A stretch of DNA of 64,000 bases from Runella sp. MFBS21 (GCF_029433105.1 NZ_JARNTW010000001.1:1030339-1094338), one strand, 5' to 3'. Positions 27,679 to 37,268 are shown, numbered from the stretch's first letter. Notes: a model not told the origin generated them from the letters alone. Numbers and translations: made by a program.

Positions 27679-28443
27679 ATGAAAAAGAACCTGTATTACC
27701 GAACCGTTTTTAAACGCAGCAGTATGCTGCAAGACGGGGTCTTGACGTTATTTTTAGCCTTTTGTTCATGGCCTCGCCTGATGATTGAAGTATTTACCCG
27801 CAAAAATTTGGGCGAAAGGTATTTCTCCTTCTCTACCGCAATGCTCATTGCCACCGTCTTGGCGCTGTTCCCTTTTGTTTATTTTGAAATACTGAGCCGT
27901 TTTCGAGGAGCCGCTGATTTTTTCCTCTTTGCCACTTTCTTTACTACTTGGTACCTATACCTGGCTGCTTTTATCTACATGTGCCTGCAACGACGCCAAG
28001 AGATTAAACAGCTGCCATCGGTGTATGACTTGGGACGTTTCAGCCTATCCACGGGACAAATCCGTCCCGAAATTCGCAACCTATCCCTCAGTGATACGCC
28101 GGTGGATTTGAGAACCGTTGAAACCTTGGTTGAACCTGGGGTATCTGCCGTGATTGGTTTGCTGTTGTGGGCGGCGACTCAGCCTATCGGTTTGATTATT
28201 TTAATTGCAAGTATTTTTTATGCGCTCAGTTACATGGCTGCCTACCGACAAGGAGACCACTTTGTCATGGACAAAATCGACGAAATGATTTGTAACGAAG
28301 AACTCGTCAACGCCTTCGTGGAAGGCCGCGACAGTAGCGAAACCCGAGGGGTCAGTTTCTACGGACGGCGGCCCGCCGACCCCGATACTAGACGTAAATT
28401 GGTGGATACTTTTATCGACGATGATACGGTCGAAGCCCTGTAA
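27679..28443 (+). CDS. Polytopic membrane protein of the mobilization cluster
   Basis: A 254-residue protein with about four hydrophobic segments: near 20-40, 50-70, 80-102 and 150-185. A soluble C-terminal tail contains FYGRRPADPDTRRKLVDTF. It sits 39 bp after the coupling protein, which lacks its own membrane anchor. An obvious guess is that it anchors or docks the coupling protein at the inner membrane, but there is no motif proof. Start ATG at 27679. Confidence 0.65.
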   Translation: MKKNLYYRTVFKRSSMLQDGVLTLFLAFCSWPRLMIEVFTRKNLGERYFSFSTAMLIATVLALFPFVYFEILSRFRGAADFFLFATFFTTWYLYLAAFIYMCLQRRQEIKQLPSVYDLGRFSLSTGQIRPEIRNLSLSDTPVDLRTVETLVEPGVSAVIGLLLWAATQPIGLIILIASIFYALSYMAAYRQGDHFVMDKIDEMICNEELVNAFVEGRDSSETRGVSFYGRRPADPDTRRKLVDTFIDDDTVEAL

Positions 28444-28625
28444 AAATACCAACTAAAAATCTCCTAAGCTGTGCTTAGGGAAGATGTCTGATGAAAAAAG
28501 TTTAATCGACCCGTCTCACTCCCTCTGCACTGCTTGGGCACTGCTCAGCTTACTTGTGATGTACCCGCGCTAACCAAACGCAAAAGCACCCCCGATACTC
28601 CCCAAAATCTTGTACCCTTGCCGTC

Positions 28626-31391
28626 ATGATCCGCATGATTCAAAGCAGCAGCGCCGCCCACGCCAAAGCCTATTTTTCCCAAGCCCTCGCCAAGGCTGAT
28701 TACTACCTCAACGACCAAGAGCTTCAGGGACGCATTCACGGAAAATTGGCCGAGCGGTTGAGCGTCAACGGAAAGGCCACCAAACAGGCCTTCTTTGCCC
28801 TGTGCGAGAACACCCACCCCCTCACGGGTGAGCCGCTGACGGCCCGTACCAAAGACGAACGCACGACGGGCTACGACATCAACTTCCACTGCCCCAAATC
28901 GGTCTCCATTCTTCATGCCCTCTCAAAAGACGACCACTTGTTGGAGGCCTTTCGGCAGAGTGTACACGCGACCATGCTCGACATCGAAGCCGACGCTAAA
29001 ACCAGGGTGCGTAAAAACAATACCTACGATGACCGTCCCACGGGAGAGTTGGTCTGGGCGGACTTTATCCACCAAACCGCCCGACCCGTGGAAGGACATG
29101 CCCCCGACCCGCACCTGCACGCCCACTGTTTTGTTTTTAATGCCACTTGGGATGCCCAGGAACAATCGTATAAAGCCGCCCAGTTCCGCGACATCAAACG
29201 CGACATGCCCTACTACCAAGCCCGCTTTCACAAACGGCTCTCTGACCGCTTGATCGACTTGGGCTACGAAATTCGACGAACGGAAAAATCCTTTGAAGTG
29301 CAAGGCGTACCGCCGCGCGTCATTGACCTATTCTCCAAACGCACCGATGAGATTGGACGCGTGGCTCAGGAAAAAGGCATCACCGATGCGAAGGAACTCG
29401 ACGGCTTGGGGGCACGGACCCGATCTAAAAAAGAAAAAGGGCTTTCCATGACTGAATTGAAAACGGACTGGAAACGTCAAATCCATTCCTTAGACCCCCG
29501 TGAACAAGAGGAAGGGGCACGGGTAGTTCGCTACCCATCAGGGGACAAACGACCTATCAAAGACAAAGGACTTGACCCGCAGCAGTGCTTGGATCACGCC
29601 CTGCAACATGGTTTTGAACGCGCCTCGGTCCTGCCAGACCGTCGTTTGTTGGAAACCGCCTACCGCCAAGGCATTGGCCATGCGTCGGTTTCCTTGGCGC
29701 AGATTACCGATTGTTTCCAAGCGGACCAGCGGCTGATTCACGTCCAAGAAGCCGGACAAACCCTGTGCACCACCCGAGAGGTGCTGGCTCAAGAGCAGCG
29801 CATGGTGCAACTCGCAAGGGAGGGGCAGGGAAAACTTCGCCCCCTCTACTCCCAGCCACCCCCGCTAGGCCTCAGCGGTCAACAGGCCGACGCCGTCCGT
29901 CACCTGCTGACGACCACCAACCGCGTTTCTATCATTCGCGGGGCGGCGGGGTCGGGAAAAACCACCCTGATGCAAGAGGCCGTCAAACACCTAGAAGCGG
30001 CGGGTAAAAAAGTAACCGTGGTGGCTCCCACCGCCCAAGCTTCGCGGGGGGTATTGAAAGACGAAGGCTTTGACCAAGCCGACACGGTGGCCAAACTGCT
30101 GGTGGACAAAGAAAGGCAAAACCAGCTCACGGGACAATTGCTGTGGGTGGATGAAGCCGGCCTGCTCGGCACTCAAGACATGAGTGCCCTGCTGGAGCTA
30201 GCCTCCCAAAAGAACGCCCGCTTGATTTTGGGCGGGGATACCCGCCAACACGCCGCCGTCGTGCGCGGGGATGCCTTGCGGATTCTCAACACGGTAGGCG
30301 GCATCCAATCGGCGGAGGTCAGTAAAATTTACCGGCAGCGGAATGAAAACTACCGTTCGGCGGTGGAGGATTTGGCGCGGGGAGAAGTCAAGCATGCGTT
30401 TGCAACATTGGATGCCATGGGGGTTATTCATCAGGTGGATGCCTTAAACCCTCACGAGCAACTGGTCCAGGATTATACCGCTGCCCTCAAAGCAGGTAAA
30501 TCGGCTTTGGTGGTCTCACCCACTCACCAGCAGGGGGAAGAGCTTACCCAAGCCATTCGGCAAAAACTGCGAGCCGCCAAGCAGTTAGGTAAAAAAGAAA
30601 TCACCCTTCCCCGTTTGGCAAACCTGAATTTGACCGAGGCCCAAAAAAGCGATTGGCGTAACCTAAGAGAGGGCATGCACGTACAATTCAACCAAAATGG
30701 ACCGGGTTTCAAACGCGGCAGTGTCTGGACGGTCGAAAGCAGCAGTGAGAAAGGCGTTCGACTCAAAGACGAAAACCAAGCGACAATCTTACTACCGCTA
30801 GATCGCAGCAAAGATTTTGAACTCTACCAACAAAGCCAGCTTCCCCTCTCCAAGGGAGATTGGGTGCGGCTGACGCGCAACGGCTTTGACCAACAAAAGA
30901 AGCGGCTCAACAATGGCGAATTGTTACAGGTAAGGTCGGTGAGCAAAAAAGGGGAATTGGTCTTACAAAACCGGTTGAGTAAAACCAAATTCCGTTTGGG
31001 GCAAGACTACGGACATTTGGCTCATGCTTATTGCATTACCTCGCATGCTTCGCAGGGTAAAACCGTCGATGAGGTCTTTATTTTTCAACCAGCGGCGACC
31101 TTTCCCGCCACGGACGCCAAGCAGTTTTACGTGTCGGTTTCCAGAGGACGCGACGGGGTGCATATTTACACCGATCACAAAGAGGAACTGATGCAATATG
31201 CTCAGCGGCTGGGGAACCGAACTTCGGCACTGGAGTTGGTCCGTAAAAAGAACCGCACGCACGAGCTGGCGGAACAACAGTTGAGAAATCAGCGTACTCA
31301 ATTACCTACCATTACTAAAAACAAGGGGCAAGCAAAAGACAAACCCTCGCCTCACAAATCCAAAGACCGATTCTATGAACCCGAACTTTAA
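28626..31391 (+). CDS. MobF relaxase (TrwC/TraI-like) with RecD-like helicase
   Basis: A 921-residue conjugative relaxase. The N-terminal TrwC domain has tandem tyrosines Tyr26-Tyr27 (ADYYLND) as nick/transfer residues and a three-histidine metal site, PDPHLHAHCFVFN (His163, His165, His167). The C-terminal half is a superfamily 1B helicase with Walker A RGAAGSGKTTL (438-448), Walker B LLWVDEAGLLG and a late ITSHASQGKTVDEV block. It nicks at oriT and unwinds DNA for transfer. The sequence is noticeably more GC-rich than the host genes. The next gene overlaps its 3' end by 17 bp. Confidence 0.93.
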   Translation: MIRMIQSSSAAHAKAYFSQALAKADYYLNDQELQGRIHGKLAERLSVNGKATKQAFFALCENTHPLTGEPLTARTKDERTTGYDINFHCPKSVSILHALSKDDHLLEAFRQSVHATMLDIEADAKTRVRKNNTYDDRPTGELVWADFIHQTARPVEGHAPDPHLHAHCFVFNATWDAQEQSYKAAQFRDIKRDMPYYQARFHKRLSDRLIDLGYEIRRTEKSFEVQGVPPRVIDLFSKRTDEIGRVAQEKGITDAKELDGLGARTRSKKEKGLSMTELKTDWKRQIHSLDPREQEEGARVVRYPSGDKRPIKDKGLDPQQCLDHALQHGFERASVLPDRRLLETAYRQGIGHASVSLAQITDCFQADQRLIHVQEAGQTLCTTREVLAQEQRMVQLAREGQGKLRPLYSQPPPLGLSGQQADAVRHLLTTTNRVSIIRGAAGSGKTTLMQEAVKHLEAAGKKVTVVAPTAQASRGVLKDEGFDQADTVAKLLVDKERQNQLTGQLLWVDEAGLLGTQDMSALLELASQKNARLILGGDTRQHAAVVRGDALRILNTVGGIQSAEVSKIYRQRNENYRSAVEDLARGEVKHAFATLDAMGVIHQVDALNPHEQLVQDYTAALKAGKSALVVSPTHQQGEELTQAIRQKLRAAKQLGKKEITLPRLANLNLTEAQKSDWRNLREGMHVQFNQNGPGFKRGSVWTVESSSEKGVRLKDENQATILLPLDRSKDFELYQQSQLPLSKGDWVRLTRNGFDQQKKRLNNGELLQVRSVSKKGELVLQNRLSKTKFRLGQDYGHLAHAYCITSHASQGKTVDEVFIFQPAATFPATDAKQFYVSVSRGRDGVHIYTDHKEELMQYAQRLGNRTSALELVRKKNRTHELAEQQLRNQRTQLPTITKNKGQAKDKPSPHKSKDRFYEPEL

Positions 31392-31779
31392 GCTGCGTTT
31401 TGACCAGATGAAAGAAAGCAACCCAGCAGAGAATTCCAATGAAAAGCAAATGCTTGCTCCCACCAATGAGTATTCTTTGGCTCGTCCACTGAACCTATGT
31501 TTGAGGTGGCCCGAGGGCAAATGCTTTTTTTTGAATTACGCTTACTTGGTAGCGGGGGAATTTACGACTGGCGGAGAACAAAACGAGATTACGCTCTACT
31601 TCAGCGACTACACGGTGAGGTTAAAAGGCTACGAATTAGAACCTATGTTTTTAGGGTTATTAGACCATTTACTTTCACAAGTAGAACTCACCGAAGCACG
31701 TTACCTTACGACACAGAATCAGGATACGGGAGTGCCCATCGTCACCGAGATTGAGGTGGAAGTGGTGGAGAAATCTTAA
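31375..31779 (+). CDS. Small hypothetical protein overlapping the relaxase gene
   Basis: A 134-residue soluble protein starting at ATG 31375 inside the last codons of the relaxase gene, in another frame. The overlap suggests translational coupling. It has a beta-rich middle (EITLYFSDYTVRLKGYELEP) with no cysteines or recognised motif. It closes the plus-strand mobilization unit. Function unknown; its conservation next to relaxases in related elements is not known to me. Confidence 0.6.
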   Translation: MNPNFKLRFDQMKESNPAENSNEKQMLAPTNEYSLARPLNLCLRWPEGKCFFLNYAYLVAGEFTTGGEQNEITLYFSDYTVRLKGYELEPMFLGLLDHLLSQVELTEARYLTTQNQDTGVPIVTEIEVEVVEKS

Positions 31780-32023
31780 TTTCATAGATTTCCTGTTTTC
31801 TCAATCTCCGTTATTTTCCAGCATCTGTCCGCAAAAATTTATTTACTAGATGATTCAATAGCTATCCAAGTCGGGTGTTTGCTCAAGAAGTTGAAAAAAA
31901 GAACTATTTTTAACAGGGCAAGTAGTAGTAGTCATGATTTTGTAGTGTTGCAACCACAAAAGTAGTACTAACTAACTACTTGACCATTTTTATAAGAAAC
32001 CCCTGTGATTAGTACAAAGTATA
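31780..32023. other. Noncoding gap with a palindrome and a 26-codon remnant
   Basis: No complete gene. On the minus strand ATG 31935 opens a 26-codon frame (31855-31935) that begins MTTTTCPVKNS, like the start of HxlR-type regulators, then loses resemblance. Just upstream lies a near-palindrome TTTGTAGTG...CCACAAA (31939-31960), a plausible regulator site. It looks like a gene start left over from a deletion. The SIR2 gene ends here from the right. Confidence 0.35.
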
Positions 32024-34585
32024 CTAATTATCTTTTTTCTTCTCTAAAAACAAAATTTGAAGTACAAGAGGTTCAAGCATTCCTGCTACTAAATCCACTG
32101 CATAACGTTGAAAATAATCTTGTTTCTCAGTGCAACGCTTTTCTTTTGGCTTTCCGTCAATTATGTAATGGTTATCAGCAGATATATAGCCCAAAAGATG
32201 ATAAGGAACTCCATCATTATTTCTCTTAACAATTGGTCCTACAATCCATTTGCCATCTACGTCTTTTTTTAGCTTTTCCGTATTGGGGTCTTCTTGACCA
32301 AGCATAGTTCTGTGCTGATGAATAGCATATGGATTAACTCTGAAACGCCTCTCAGTATATTGACAATAAATTTCTTTAGAAGGTGTAGTTTCATCTTTAA
32401 ACTCATTTTCTACATTGTTTTCTTTTGAATAAGAGTAATAACATTTAAACTGTTCTTTATCTCCATCCCGAATCCATAACCTTACGCGTCCTAAATTGCA
32501 ATGTAATTCAGTTAATCCTTGTAAGAAGAACTTCAATAGTGAATCTATTTTAATTAATGCATCTTCTTTGGTCAATTTTTCTTCTATTTTTTGAGAATGC
32601 ATTTTTTTTAAAAAATTCCAATTAGTCAAATTTTCATACTTCAACTTATTATTAATATTATCAATAAACTTTTCTGCGTTTTCAAATACAATCTCATAGT
32701 TGGGGTCATAGTTCGAGTTTGATATAAGATGGGCCATTTTTGAAATAGATATTCGAGCTTTTTTAAATGGCATTTTCTTCCTAGACCATGCTATCAAAAT
32801 AAATGACGTATATTTACCTACACGTACAGGAGTACCATATATAGACCCTTCAATATTGAAATTATCAACTCCGAGCTCTGCAATTCGTCCCTTTTTAACT
32901 CCATCTTTGACATCATCAAAATAGATTTCTTCATTTGAATGCAGAATATGTGTTGCCAAACTTAGATCGCCAAATTCATAAAAAAACTCTTTCTTTTGTT
33001 TACTTGGCACTTTACGTTTATCAAAATATGGAACTAGTCGCCCTGTACGATTGTCTATTTTATAAAACAAATATGATAGTTCAAATTCGGAAAGTTGAAA
33101 GGATGTATCTAACAACTCTTGAAAACGCTGAGTATTGTATTCAAAGTTAACTTCAGTAAGACTATTAAGTCGAAGTTCAAATTTTCTAAATAAAGCCGAC
33201 AATAATAATGAAACATCCCTAAATGTATTTAAATGACCTTCTGTAAAAGCATCTGTAACATTGGATTCTGCTAACAAAATTCCAATGCAATTTCCATCTG
33301 AAAAAAGATGGGTAATTAAGACACTTTTTTCATCATCATATTTTTCTTTAAAAATTTCTTCAAGAGTTTCATTTTTCACTTTTTCCATTTCGTTTTGTTC
33401 TGAAGACCTATAAATGTCATCCATATTCTTGGTATTAGGCAAATAAACTGTTTGCTGCTTGCCATACCCTATTGAGTAAAAGTCTTTAATCATAGTGCGT
33501 AGCTCTTTTGGTTTATAAGTAGCAAACTTAACTCCTATTAAAGATTTTTCCCCATCTACAAATAAGTATTCAAGCCCTGGCAACTCTCTACTATCAATGA
33601 AGATTACCGATGTTTTATCTGCTGCTAATGCTTTTCGTAATTCTACTAAACGTTGTTTAACCAATTTGTTAAAAATAAAAACATCGGCGTTCATAGAAGA
33701 TACTTCTTCGTTACTATAACTTATACTTGATACATTTCCAGATAAATGTCTTAAAAAAGAGATAATATTTTGGGTTGTTACTTCAGTCCTGTCTTTATCT
33801 GTTTGTATCTCAATAACTCTAATACCTAAAAAAGTATCTAAATATTTTTTAAAAGATTCATCAAGTTCAATATCAAGTAAAATAGCATAATGTGGCCCAA
33901 AATCTTTTCCATAAATCAAACGACCTTCTTCCAAAACGTTTAAAAGATCAGGATCTCTCAAAGAGCTTCCTATGAATAGAAAAGTATTCAGAGCTAGGAA
34001 ATTTAACAATTGCGAATTAAGACTTTGATTGCGAATAGAATTTTTATAATTTTCTTTATCTATTATGTGTGATGATTTAATGGAGCTATCACCATGTATT
34101 TTTAAAATTCCAAAGTCACCATTTTTGACATGAGCAAAAAAATCACTTATTTCTGACCAATTAAATACTTTTACGTAAGATCCAGGGTTACTGTATGCTT
34201 TTTCTAATAAATCATCAAAATTTGAAGTTATTGCAAAAGTAAAAGGTATTTTAATCAGCTCTTTATGTAATGAAGATGGCTCCTTTCTTTGAAATATATC
34301 CTTTATTGATTTTGATAGTTCTTTATTGGTCTCAATATTTATCAACTCTGCAGCTAAAATCAAATCTCCACTTTTTATTATTTTTTTTGCTATTTTGAAT
34401 TCAGCGTTAGGGTATTTTTTTTCATAATCTTTTAGAATTTTTTCCAAAAACGTTTTCCAGTCGTCATATCCTGCACTAATAGAAACTCCTGCTCCTACAT
34501 ACACTGCCGCTTTTTTATTTTTGATAGCTTGAATAAGTGGCTCAATGTTTTCAATTTTTACCTTGACTTTATCTAACTTATGCAT
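32024..34585 (-). CDS. SIR2-domain protein with C-terminal GAF-like sensor segments, predicted defence effector
   Basis: An 853-residue AT-rich gene. Residues 15-265 are SIR2: VYVGAGVSISAG (28-39), AITSNFDDLLEKA (118-130), LKIHGDSS (161-168) and FIGSSLRDPDLL (204-215). Three later segments look GAF-like: about 315-470 (GILLAESN, TEGHLNTFRDVSLLLSALF), 485-625 (GTPVRVGKYTSFILIAWS) and 640-853 (GRVRLWIRDGD, GYISADNHYI). Known: bacterial SIR2 effectors deplete NAD+ to stop phage; GAF domains bind small ligands. The combination suggests a ligand- or phage-triggered NADase. It is cargo between the two halves of the mobilizable island. ATG start at 34585. The GAF calls are inference. Confidence 0.75.
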   Translation of the reverse strand: MHKLDKVKVKIENIEPLIQAIKNKKAAVYVGAGVSISAGYDDWKTFLEKILKDYEKKYPNAEFKIAKKIIKSGDLILAAELINIETNKELSKSIKDIFQRKEPSSLHKELIKIPFTFAITSNFDDLLEKAYSNPGSYVKVFNWSEISDFFAHVKNGDFGILKIHGDSSIKSSHIIDKENYKNSIRNQSLNSQLLNFLALNTFLFIGSSLRDPDLLNVLEEGRLIYGKDFGPHYAILLDIELDESFKKYLDTFLGIRVIEIQTDKDRTEVTTQNIISFLRHLSGNVSSISYSNEEVSSMNADVFIFNKLVKQRLVELRKALAADKTSVIFIDSRELPGLEYLFVDGEKSLIGVKFATYKPKELRTMIKDFYSIGYGKQQTVYLPNTKNMDDIYRSSEQNEMEKVKNETLEEIFKEKYDDEKSVLITHLFSDGNCIGILLAESNVTDAFTEGHLNTFRDVSLLLSALFRKFELRLNSLTEVNFEYNTQRFQELLDTSFQLSEFELSYLFYKIDNRTGRLVPYFDKRKVPSKQKKEFFYEFGDLSLATHILHSNEEIYFDDVKDGVKKGRIAELGVDNFNIEGSIYGTPVRVGKYTSFILIAWSRKKMPFKKARISISKMAHLISNSNYDPNYEIVFENAEKFIDNINNKLKYENLTNWNFLKKMHSQKIEEKLTKEDALIKIDSLLKFFLQGLTELHCNLGRVRLWIRDGDKEQFKCYYSYSKENNVENEFKDETTPSKEIYCQYTERRFRVNPYAIHQHRTMLGQEDPNTEKLKKDVDGKWIVGPIVKRNNDGVPYHLLGYISADNHYIIDGKPKEKRCTEKQDYFQRYAVDLVAGMLEPLVLQILFLEKKKDN

Positions 34586-35105
34586 GATTTGTAAAGATTT
34601 GTTTGTTAAATAAAAGTAAGCTATTCGTATGAAATACGTTTTTGTTTCAAATATTAGTTTAATAATTGTTAATACAAAATGACTTTATTGTATGGATACC
34701 AAATAAGGGCAAAATACAATAGATTGCAATATATATAACCGCAAATAGGACTAAATTATCTAAAACAACTTACCTTAACTGGAAAAAGCCTCGTTTTTTA
34801 GAACTATGCCTTGTAAAATCTCTATTTTATCCGCACCATGCACAAAGCCATATCAAATAGTAAATATTACAAGATATAACGTATATATTAAAGAGTTACC
34901 ACTAAAAATACATACAATCAACAAGCGAATGAGCCTAATAGTAAACAAATTCACTTGATTCGACTCTGGAAAATTAAAAAAATACAATAAAAACGCCAAA
35001 AAATTTCAAAAAAAATTATCCAATGAACGATTCCTTTATAAAACAAAGGTGCTCTGCTGTATGATTCGCCTAATATGGAGTTTTACTAAGAAGAAATCTT
35101 TAAAT
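34586..35105. other. AT-rich noncoding region upstream of the SIR2 gene
   Basis: About 520 bp with stops in all frames. The first 100 bp should hold the SIR2 promoter. I see no RNA gene, strong hairpin or attachment site. Confidence 0.4.
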
Positions 35106-35222
35106 CTAGTGTTTTACTTGCCAAAATAGCTTTTTTGGATAACTGTGACGAAGTTCAAATTTTAATCTTTCTGCCAGATTAAGTACATCCATTACGGCAT
35201 GGAGCTGAGTGGTTATTGTCAT
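35106..35222 (-). pseudogene. N-terminal fragment of an HD-domain-like protein
   Basis: A 38-codon frame (ATG 35222) reading LHAVMDVLNLAERLKFELRH. This resembles the beginning of YfbR-like HD phosphohydrolases, which continue into GRxESVAEHSW; here the similarity ends after RHS and a stop follows. It lies directly behind a truncated transporter fragment in the same direction, so the two look like the middle slice of one former operon. Confidence 0.4.
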
Positions 35223-35270
35223 TGGTTTATTAAATTAAGAATCAGTGTTGTAAGTTGCTTTGACGGCGGA

Positions 35271-35585
35271 TCAGTTGAACAGTACGTAAGCTATCACCAG
35301 TGTAACGAAAATATTAAATGCCTGAGCGATTAAAAAGGCATATAAAGGTCGGCGATTATCTGCTTTCAGCAGATCTGCAAGACGGGTTTCTAAACCGATA
35401 CTGATAAAAGCAAGCGCAAACCATAACCCCTGTAAACTTTTCAGACTCCCTTTCACCCCGTCAATCGTTTCTGCATTGAGCACAAACGAGAATAACAAGG
35501 AAGCTGCCATAAATCCCAGAATAAACTTGGGGAATCGCTTCCAAATTACTCCAGCCGACGGCTTACTTTTTTGAATTGCTAAGGT
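35271..35585 (-). pseudogene. C-terminal fragment of a YeiH-type putative sulfate exporter
   Basis: About 104 codons remain: GFMAASLLFSFVLN, then LKSLQGLWFALAFISIGLET and IAQAFNIFVTLVIAYVLFN, which match the last three membrane helices of the YeiH/UPF0324 family (normally over 320 residues). A stop at 35586-35588 ends the frame on the 5' side, with no start codon in a sensible place. It is a decayed host-type gene inside the mobile region. Confidence 0.65.
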
Positions 35586-35902
35586 TCAAAAACACGCTCA
35601 GACATTTTTTAATTACAACAAAACAGACCCTAATGATTTTTTAAATAGTCCTCAATTCGTATCTCTCGCCCGATTGGAGGCTATTCACATTTAAACTTGG
35701 CGAACATATTGAAATAAAGATGATTAGTAATAGGGGTAGCTTTGCGTTATGTAGAGGCCTTACCGCTTGTGGATTATTTCGTAAAGGAGCGTGGCCTGGT
35801 AAATCGCTTAAACGCGGGACGGTGTATCCCGAATTGAAAGAAGAAATTCATGCCGCGAGCGACCATCACTTAATTATGGGTGGAACTTCAGTAATTGGCC
35901 TT
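35586..35902. other. Gene debris
   Basis: About 320 bp without an intact gene. One plus-strand frame (about 35,730-35,840) reads ALPLVDYFVKERGLVNRLNA, which weakly resembles the C-terminal part of adenylate kinases, and stops. Other frames are short and shift. I regard this as recombination scar. Confidence 0.3.
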
Positions 35903-35938
35903 AAAAAAAACTGGGCCGAGGCTATCCTCGGCCCAGTT
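35903..35938 (-). terminator. Strong terminator of the minus-strand ardC-primase unit
   Basis: A perfect 13-bp stem AACTGGGCCGAGG (35909-35921) with its complement at 35926-35938 and a four-base loop. On the minus strand it is followed by eight T. It lies 6 bp past the stop at 35944. Confidence 0.92.
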
Positions 35939-35943
35939 GCAGC

Positions 35944-36153
35944 TTACATTTTTTTCGGTTTGTTCTTACGAACTACCAGCGAGACAGGTTGTCCCAAAAC
36001 GGCCAGCGACAGATTAAATCCGTCTTTATCGCCATGTTCCCAAGCCACCCCAGTAATCATCCAATCTTGTTTTTCACTCCCTTCTTTGGCTTTCAGGTAG
36101 TAAGCCGTATGCGTAGGTGATTTTTTCGTTGGTTGATTTTCAGTTGTCATCAT
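35944..36153 (-). CDS. Small hypothetical protein downstream of ardC
   Basis: Sixty-nine residues from ATG 36153 (MMTTENQPTKKS). The longer frame to 36375 has poor coding character and no better start. The core TAYYLKAKEGSEKQDWMITG and VAWEHGDKDGFNLSLAVLG looks like the short one-domain proteins that accompany conjugative elements in many bacteria. No catalytic motif. Last gene before the strong terminator, 218 bp after ardC. Confidence 0.6.
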   Translation of the reverse strand: MMTTENQPTKKSPTHTAYYLKAKEGSEKQDWMITGVAWEHGDKDGFNLSLAVLGQPVSLVVRKNKPKKM

Positions 36154-36371
36154 CAATTCTCCTTTTTTGTGTGGTAGATGATGGAAGCAAAACAGGCCCA
36201 AAAAGAACCAGATAGCTCCCCGAAGTAACACGAAGTCAGAGATGCTTTTTACTTTGTAAAAAGCAGGGATAAGCGCCAGCTGGTTTTTGAGGTTAGGCTG
36301 ACTATTCATCAACACCTCAACAAAGGAGGCATTGAAAAATATCTGAGATGAAATAAGCAGCTCCCGCCTCC

Positions 36372-37268
36372 TCACGGCCCCTGTAACCCATGCAGATACT
36401 CCACGGCTTTCTGAGCATGAGATGCCGCCGTGAAAATAAAACGCTTGTCATCTCTGAGCACCTCTAACCACGATTGAAGGTAAGCCGCATGCTGTAGCTC
36501 CGGCATCGGTTCAAAACCAAGATCTGCGCCTAAAAAGCAGGCTCCGAGTTCGGCCACTAGTTCTTCCTTGGCGTACCCTTCATCGCCATAACGCTTGCGA
36601 CCCAAATCACGATTCAAACGCGTGGGGTGTTTGGTCCAGTGACAAAGCTCGTGCGATAACACTGCATAATAGTCTTGGATTGTTTCAAAACGCTCCAATG
36701 GAGGCATCTCAATCCGGTCACTCAGCGAATAATACGCCGCCGATTTACCCCGCACAATCTCCGCTTTCGTTTGGCTAAAAAATGTCTCCAACTTTGCATC
36801 CCGCTCCATTGAAGGGGTAGTTTGCGTTTCAGCCACGGGATAGTAAGAAGCCGGTAAACCTTCGATTTGATCCGCGTTGAATACCGTGTAAGTTTTCAAA
36901 AAAGGAATCTGACGCAAGTCGGTTTCACCCTCGGGTGTCTGTTCTTCCCGCACCATTTTATCGGCATAGACCACCTGTTCACCCTTCTCGCCTTTGCGAA
37001 CGTTGGCCTTTAGTTCTAAGGCTTGGTGAAAGGTCATCCAGTAGGGAGACTGGTAGCCTTTGTCGGCCGCCGTGGCCCACAACACCAAGGTGTTGATGCC
37101 GCTGTAAGGAACTTGGTTCCAACGCAATGGACGCCGCACCTTTCCCGCTAGGTGTTCACTGTTCCAGGGCTTGCGCCACGTCAGCTGGCCTTTTTCCAAA
37201 TCCGCCAATAACTTGGCCGTTACGCGCTGGTAAATGTCACTTTTTTGCTCGGGGGTCGTGGATTTCAT
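36372..37268 (-). CDS. ardC: ArdC-like antirestriction protein
   Basis: A 298-residue protein with the two ArdC parts: an N-terminal ssDNA-binding domain (KLLADLEKGQLTWRKPW, YSGINTLVLWATAADKGYQS, ANVRKGEKGEQVVY) and a C-terminal zinc-peptidase domain with HELCHWTKHP and a downstream KEELVAELGACFLG that gives the third ligand. Known role: ArdC protects incoming plasmid DNA from restriction in the recipient. It is one of two related genes here. Start ATG at 37268. Its presence fits an element that is transferred as single-stranded DNA by the MobF relaxase. Confidence 0.9.
   Translation of the reverse strand: MKSTTPEQKSDIYQRVTAKLLADLEKGQLTWRKPWNSEHLAGKVRRPLRWNQVPYSGINTLVLWATAADKGYQSPYWMTFHQALELKANVRKGEKGEQVVYADKMVREEQTPEGETDLRQIPFLKTYTVFNADQIEGLPASYYPVAETQTTPSMERDAKLETFFSQTKAEIVRGKSAAYYSLSDRIEMPPLERFETIQDYYAVLSHELCHWTKHPTRLNRDLGRKRYGDEGYAKEELVAELGACFLGADLGFEPMPELQHAAYLQSWLEVLRDDKRFIFTAASHAQKAVEYLHGLQGP

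Noticed and set aside
35720..36100. 126-codon plus-strand ORF
   Set aside because: It reads through a strong terminator hairpin and opposite the small protein gene; composition is not protein-like.
36154..36375. Extended N-terminus of the small protein downstream of ardC
   Set aside because: The additional 74 codons have poor coding character and overlap the end of ardC; the MM start at 36153 fits the conserved core.
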